From an uncultured Shinella sp. (GTDB lineage Bacteria; Pseudomonadota; Alphaproteobacteria; Rhizobiales; Rhizobiaceae), in the NCBI RefSeq assembly GCF_946479415.1, contig NZ_CAMLFY010000109.1:1-15814 (forward strand): a stretch of DNA of 15,814 nt. The letters run 5' to 3'. How positions within the stretch are numbered: position 1 is the stretch's first letter; every line of letters begins with the position of its first letter. Positions 14,814-15,814 of this stretch are shown here, piece by piece. The notes beneath the pieces were generated by a model, which saw only the letters and a program-made list of their open reading frames with translations, had not been told where the DNA came from and did not search any database. The position numbers were made by a program, and so were the translations under genes.

Positions 14814-14937
14814 CGTGCGTCCCTGTTCCTCTGACCGGCCTTGAAACCCACCGGGAGATGGATAAGTTGCGGCAAAGCCGAAATCACCCAGCCTGACCGC
14901 AGCCACGTTAGCGTCACTTGGTTGATTAAAAGGTAAA

Positions 14938-14951
14938 TTTCCCGAGGGAAA
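14938..14951. repeat. palindrome over the DUF3572 ribosome-binding site
   Basis: TTTCCC-GA-GGGAAA is a perfect inverted repeat whose right half contains the GAGGGA ribosome-binding site of the next gene. In RNA it can form a 5-base stem with a CGAG loop that would hide the site. It could also be a protein operator in the divK divergent region, or chance. Confidence 0.35.
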
Positions 14952-14954
14952 AGA

Positions 14955-15245
14955 ATGAAAAGCCAAAAAGATACACCTGCGACCGAGGCCGCGGAGGCAA
15001 CCGCCGTCGCCATCCTCGGCTGGCTTGCCGGCGAGCCGGAACTCCTGTCGCGTTTCCTCGCGCTGACGGGTGTCACCCCGTCCGACGTCCGCAATGCCGT
15101 CAACGATCCGGGCTTTCTCGCCGGCATCGTCGATTTCCTGATGAGCCATGAGCCGACGCTGATGGCCTTCAGCGAAGCGACCGGCATCAAGCCGGAGGCC
15201 GTCGTGCACGCCCATGCGGTGCTCTCCGGCCCCGCCGACTGGTGA
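14955..15245 (+). CDS. DUF3572 family protein
   Basis: A 96-residue soluble, alanine-rich and mostly helical protein with no cysteine or membrane segment. Motifs such as [20 protein letters not shown] (residues 20-39), then [12 protein letters not shown] and DEP/EPTL-like turns, fit the DUF3572 family of short alphaproteobacterial proteins of unknown function. The start is well supported by GAGGGA six bases ahead. It is transcribed divergently from divK, with 141 bases between the two starts. The TTTCCC-GA-GGGAAA repeat at 14938-14951 spans the ribosome-binding site. The location near divK is the only functional hint. Confidence 0.88.
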   Translation: MKSQKDTPATEAAEATAVAILGWLAGEPELLSRFLALTGVTPSDVRNAVNDPGFLAGIVDFLMSHEPTLMAFSEATGIKPEAVVHAHAVLSGPADW

Positions 15246-15312
15246 GCCGGCGGCCTGCGACGCTCTTCGGGCGGCTGTCTGTGTACGCTCATGCTATCAG
15301 CCCCGGCAGCTA

Positions 15313-15341
15313 TTGAGACTCGTGAATTTAGCTACTAATGT
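15313..15341 (+). promoter_or_regulatory. candidate dinB promoter
   Basis: TTGAGA at 15313-15318 and TAATGT at 15336-15341 have an ideal 17-base spacing. Transcription would begin near 15348, inside the LexA box, leaving only about 20 bases of leader before the dinB start. Confidence 0.5.
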
Positions 15342-15347
15342 CGCGAT

Positions 15348-15362
15348 GTTCAATATTTGTTC
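15348..15362 (+). promoter_or_regulatory. LexA (SOS) box of dinB
   Basis: GTTCAATATTTGTTC is a perfect match to GTTC-N7-GTTC, the LexA operator established for alphaproteobacteria including rhizobia. It sits over the predicted transcription start and 6 bases before the dinB ATG. Bound LexA would block initiation, and DNA damage would release it. Confidence 0.85.
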
Positions 15363-15368
15363 CTGATC

Positions 15369-15814
15369 ATGAGCATCGCCACCACGCGCTTTCCGGGCTT
15401 CTGTCGCGACTGCCTGACCGGGCAGAAGGCAGGCCTGCGCCGTTGCCATGCCTGCGGCAGCCCGCGCCTGCTCTATCATGACGAACTCTACGACCTGACG
15501 CTGGCGCATATCGACTGCGATGCCTTCTATGCGGCCGTGGAAAAGCGCGACAATCCCGAGCTTGCCGACAAGCCCGTCATCATCGGCGGCGGAAAACGCG
15601 GCGTCGTCTCCACCGCCTGCTATGTCGCGCGCATCCATGGCGTGCGCTCGGCCATGCCGATGTTCAAGGCGCTGGAGGCCTGCCCCAACGCCATCGTCAT
15701 TCCGCCGGACATGGAAAAATACGTCAAGGTCGGCCGCGAGGTGCGCACCATGATGCAGGAGCTGACGCCGCTGGTGCAGCCGCTGTCCATCGATGAGGCC
15801 TTTCTGGAGCTGAA
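15369..15814 (+). CDS. dinB: DNA polymerase IV DinB (5' part, runs off the window)
   Basis: Y-family translesion polymerase, error-prone and part of the SOS response. 148 residues are visible. An N-terminal extension of about 45 residues carries C12xxC15 and C26xxC29, a probable zinc-binding motif seen in rhizobial DinB. The palm domain then begins at [17 protein letters not shown] with metal-binding D49 and predicted steric-gate residue Y54. [22 protein letters not shown] is the usual fingers region. SIDEAFLEL near the window end carries D142 and E143 of the active site. The ATG at 15369 has no ribosome-binding site, because the LexA box and promoter are so close. A later start would lose the cysteine motif and is less likely. 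The frame continues past the last base. Confidence 0.93.
   Translation, partial: MSIATTRFPGFCRDCLTGQKAGLRRCHACGSPRLLYHDELYDLTLAHIDCDAFYAAVEKRDNPELADKPVIIGGGKRGVVSTACYVARIHGVRSAMPMFKALEACPNAIVIPPDMEKYVKVGREVRTMMQELTPLVQPLSIDEAFLEL

Noticed and set aside
14814..15215. Longer DivK starting at 15215
   Set aside because: The extension is antisense to DUF3572 and would give an N-terminus unknown in DivK. ATG 14813 has a good ribosome-binding site and family start.
1..15814. Search for a mobile element, CRISPR array, toxin-antitoxin, defence island or biosynthetic cluster
   Set aside because: No transposase, integrase, direct-repeat array, terminal repeats or defence genes were seen. All genes are core-type with uniform composition, and only the intergenic regions hold unexplained structure.

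Overview
The window looks like a chromosomal core segment from an alphaproteobacterium of the Rhizobiales, most likely Rhizobiaceae (Rhizobium, Agrobacterium, Shinella or Ensifer type). The reasons are high GC with strong third-position bias, a divK-pleD cell-cycle pair, a DinB with the rhizobial cysteine-rich N-terminus, a GTTC-N7-GTTC (alphaproteobacterial LexA) box, a RIME-like palindromic intergenic element, and a gene order recalled from rhizobial genomes. Genus assignment would need a database search. I see no transposase, integrase, CRISPR array, tRNA or rRNA.

Left part (1-4280), plus strand: pyrB overlaps by 4 bases a pyrC-like gene whose product has lost every recognisable metal ligand of dihydroorotase. 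It is therefore probably the non-catalytic PyrC' partner of aspartate transcarbamoylase. A 201-base gap with a RIME-like nested palindrome follows, then plsY (glycerol-3-phosphate acyltransferase, GTG start) and dprA (DNA uptake/processing). A small conserved-looking gene of unknown function runs on the minus strand, and its 3' end overlaps the 3' end of dprA.

Centre (4467-12420), plus strand: a 260-base AT-richer divergent intergenic region with two interleaved perfect inverted repeats leads into topA (DNA topoisomerase I), rnr (RNase R), a DUF983 zinc-ribbon membrane protein, a NUDIX hydrolase with a split Nudix box, and an MFS transporter. Spacings are -4 to +26 bases, so this is probably one transcript. 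rpmG (ribosomal protein L33) has its own promoter, a hairpin-plus-T-run in its leader, and a strong terminator behind it.

Right part (12421-15814): a 638-base non-coding stretch between the rpmG terminator and pleD holds a strong candidate minus-strand small RNA. It has a stable long stem, a terminal hairpin with a T-run, and a CtrA-like box over the presumed -35. Minus-strand divK-pleD follows: DivK is a single-domain response regulator and PleD a REC-REC-GGDEF diguanylate cyclase. Divergent from divK are a DUF3572 gene and the 5' part of dinB (DNA polymerase IV), whose promoter carries a perfect LexA box just before the start codon. dinB runs off the window.

The genes are mostly housekeeping: pyrimidine and phospholipid synthesis, DNA topology, RNA turnover, translation, cell-cycle signalling and SOS mutagenesis. 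No new multi-gene system is evident. The most original signals are the degenerate PyrC, the intergenic RNA and regulatory structures, and the rpmG leader.
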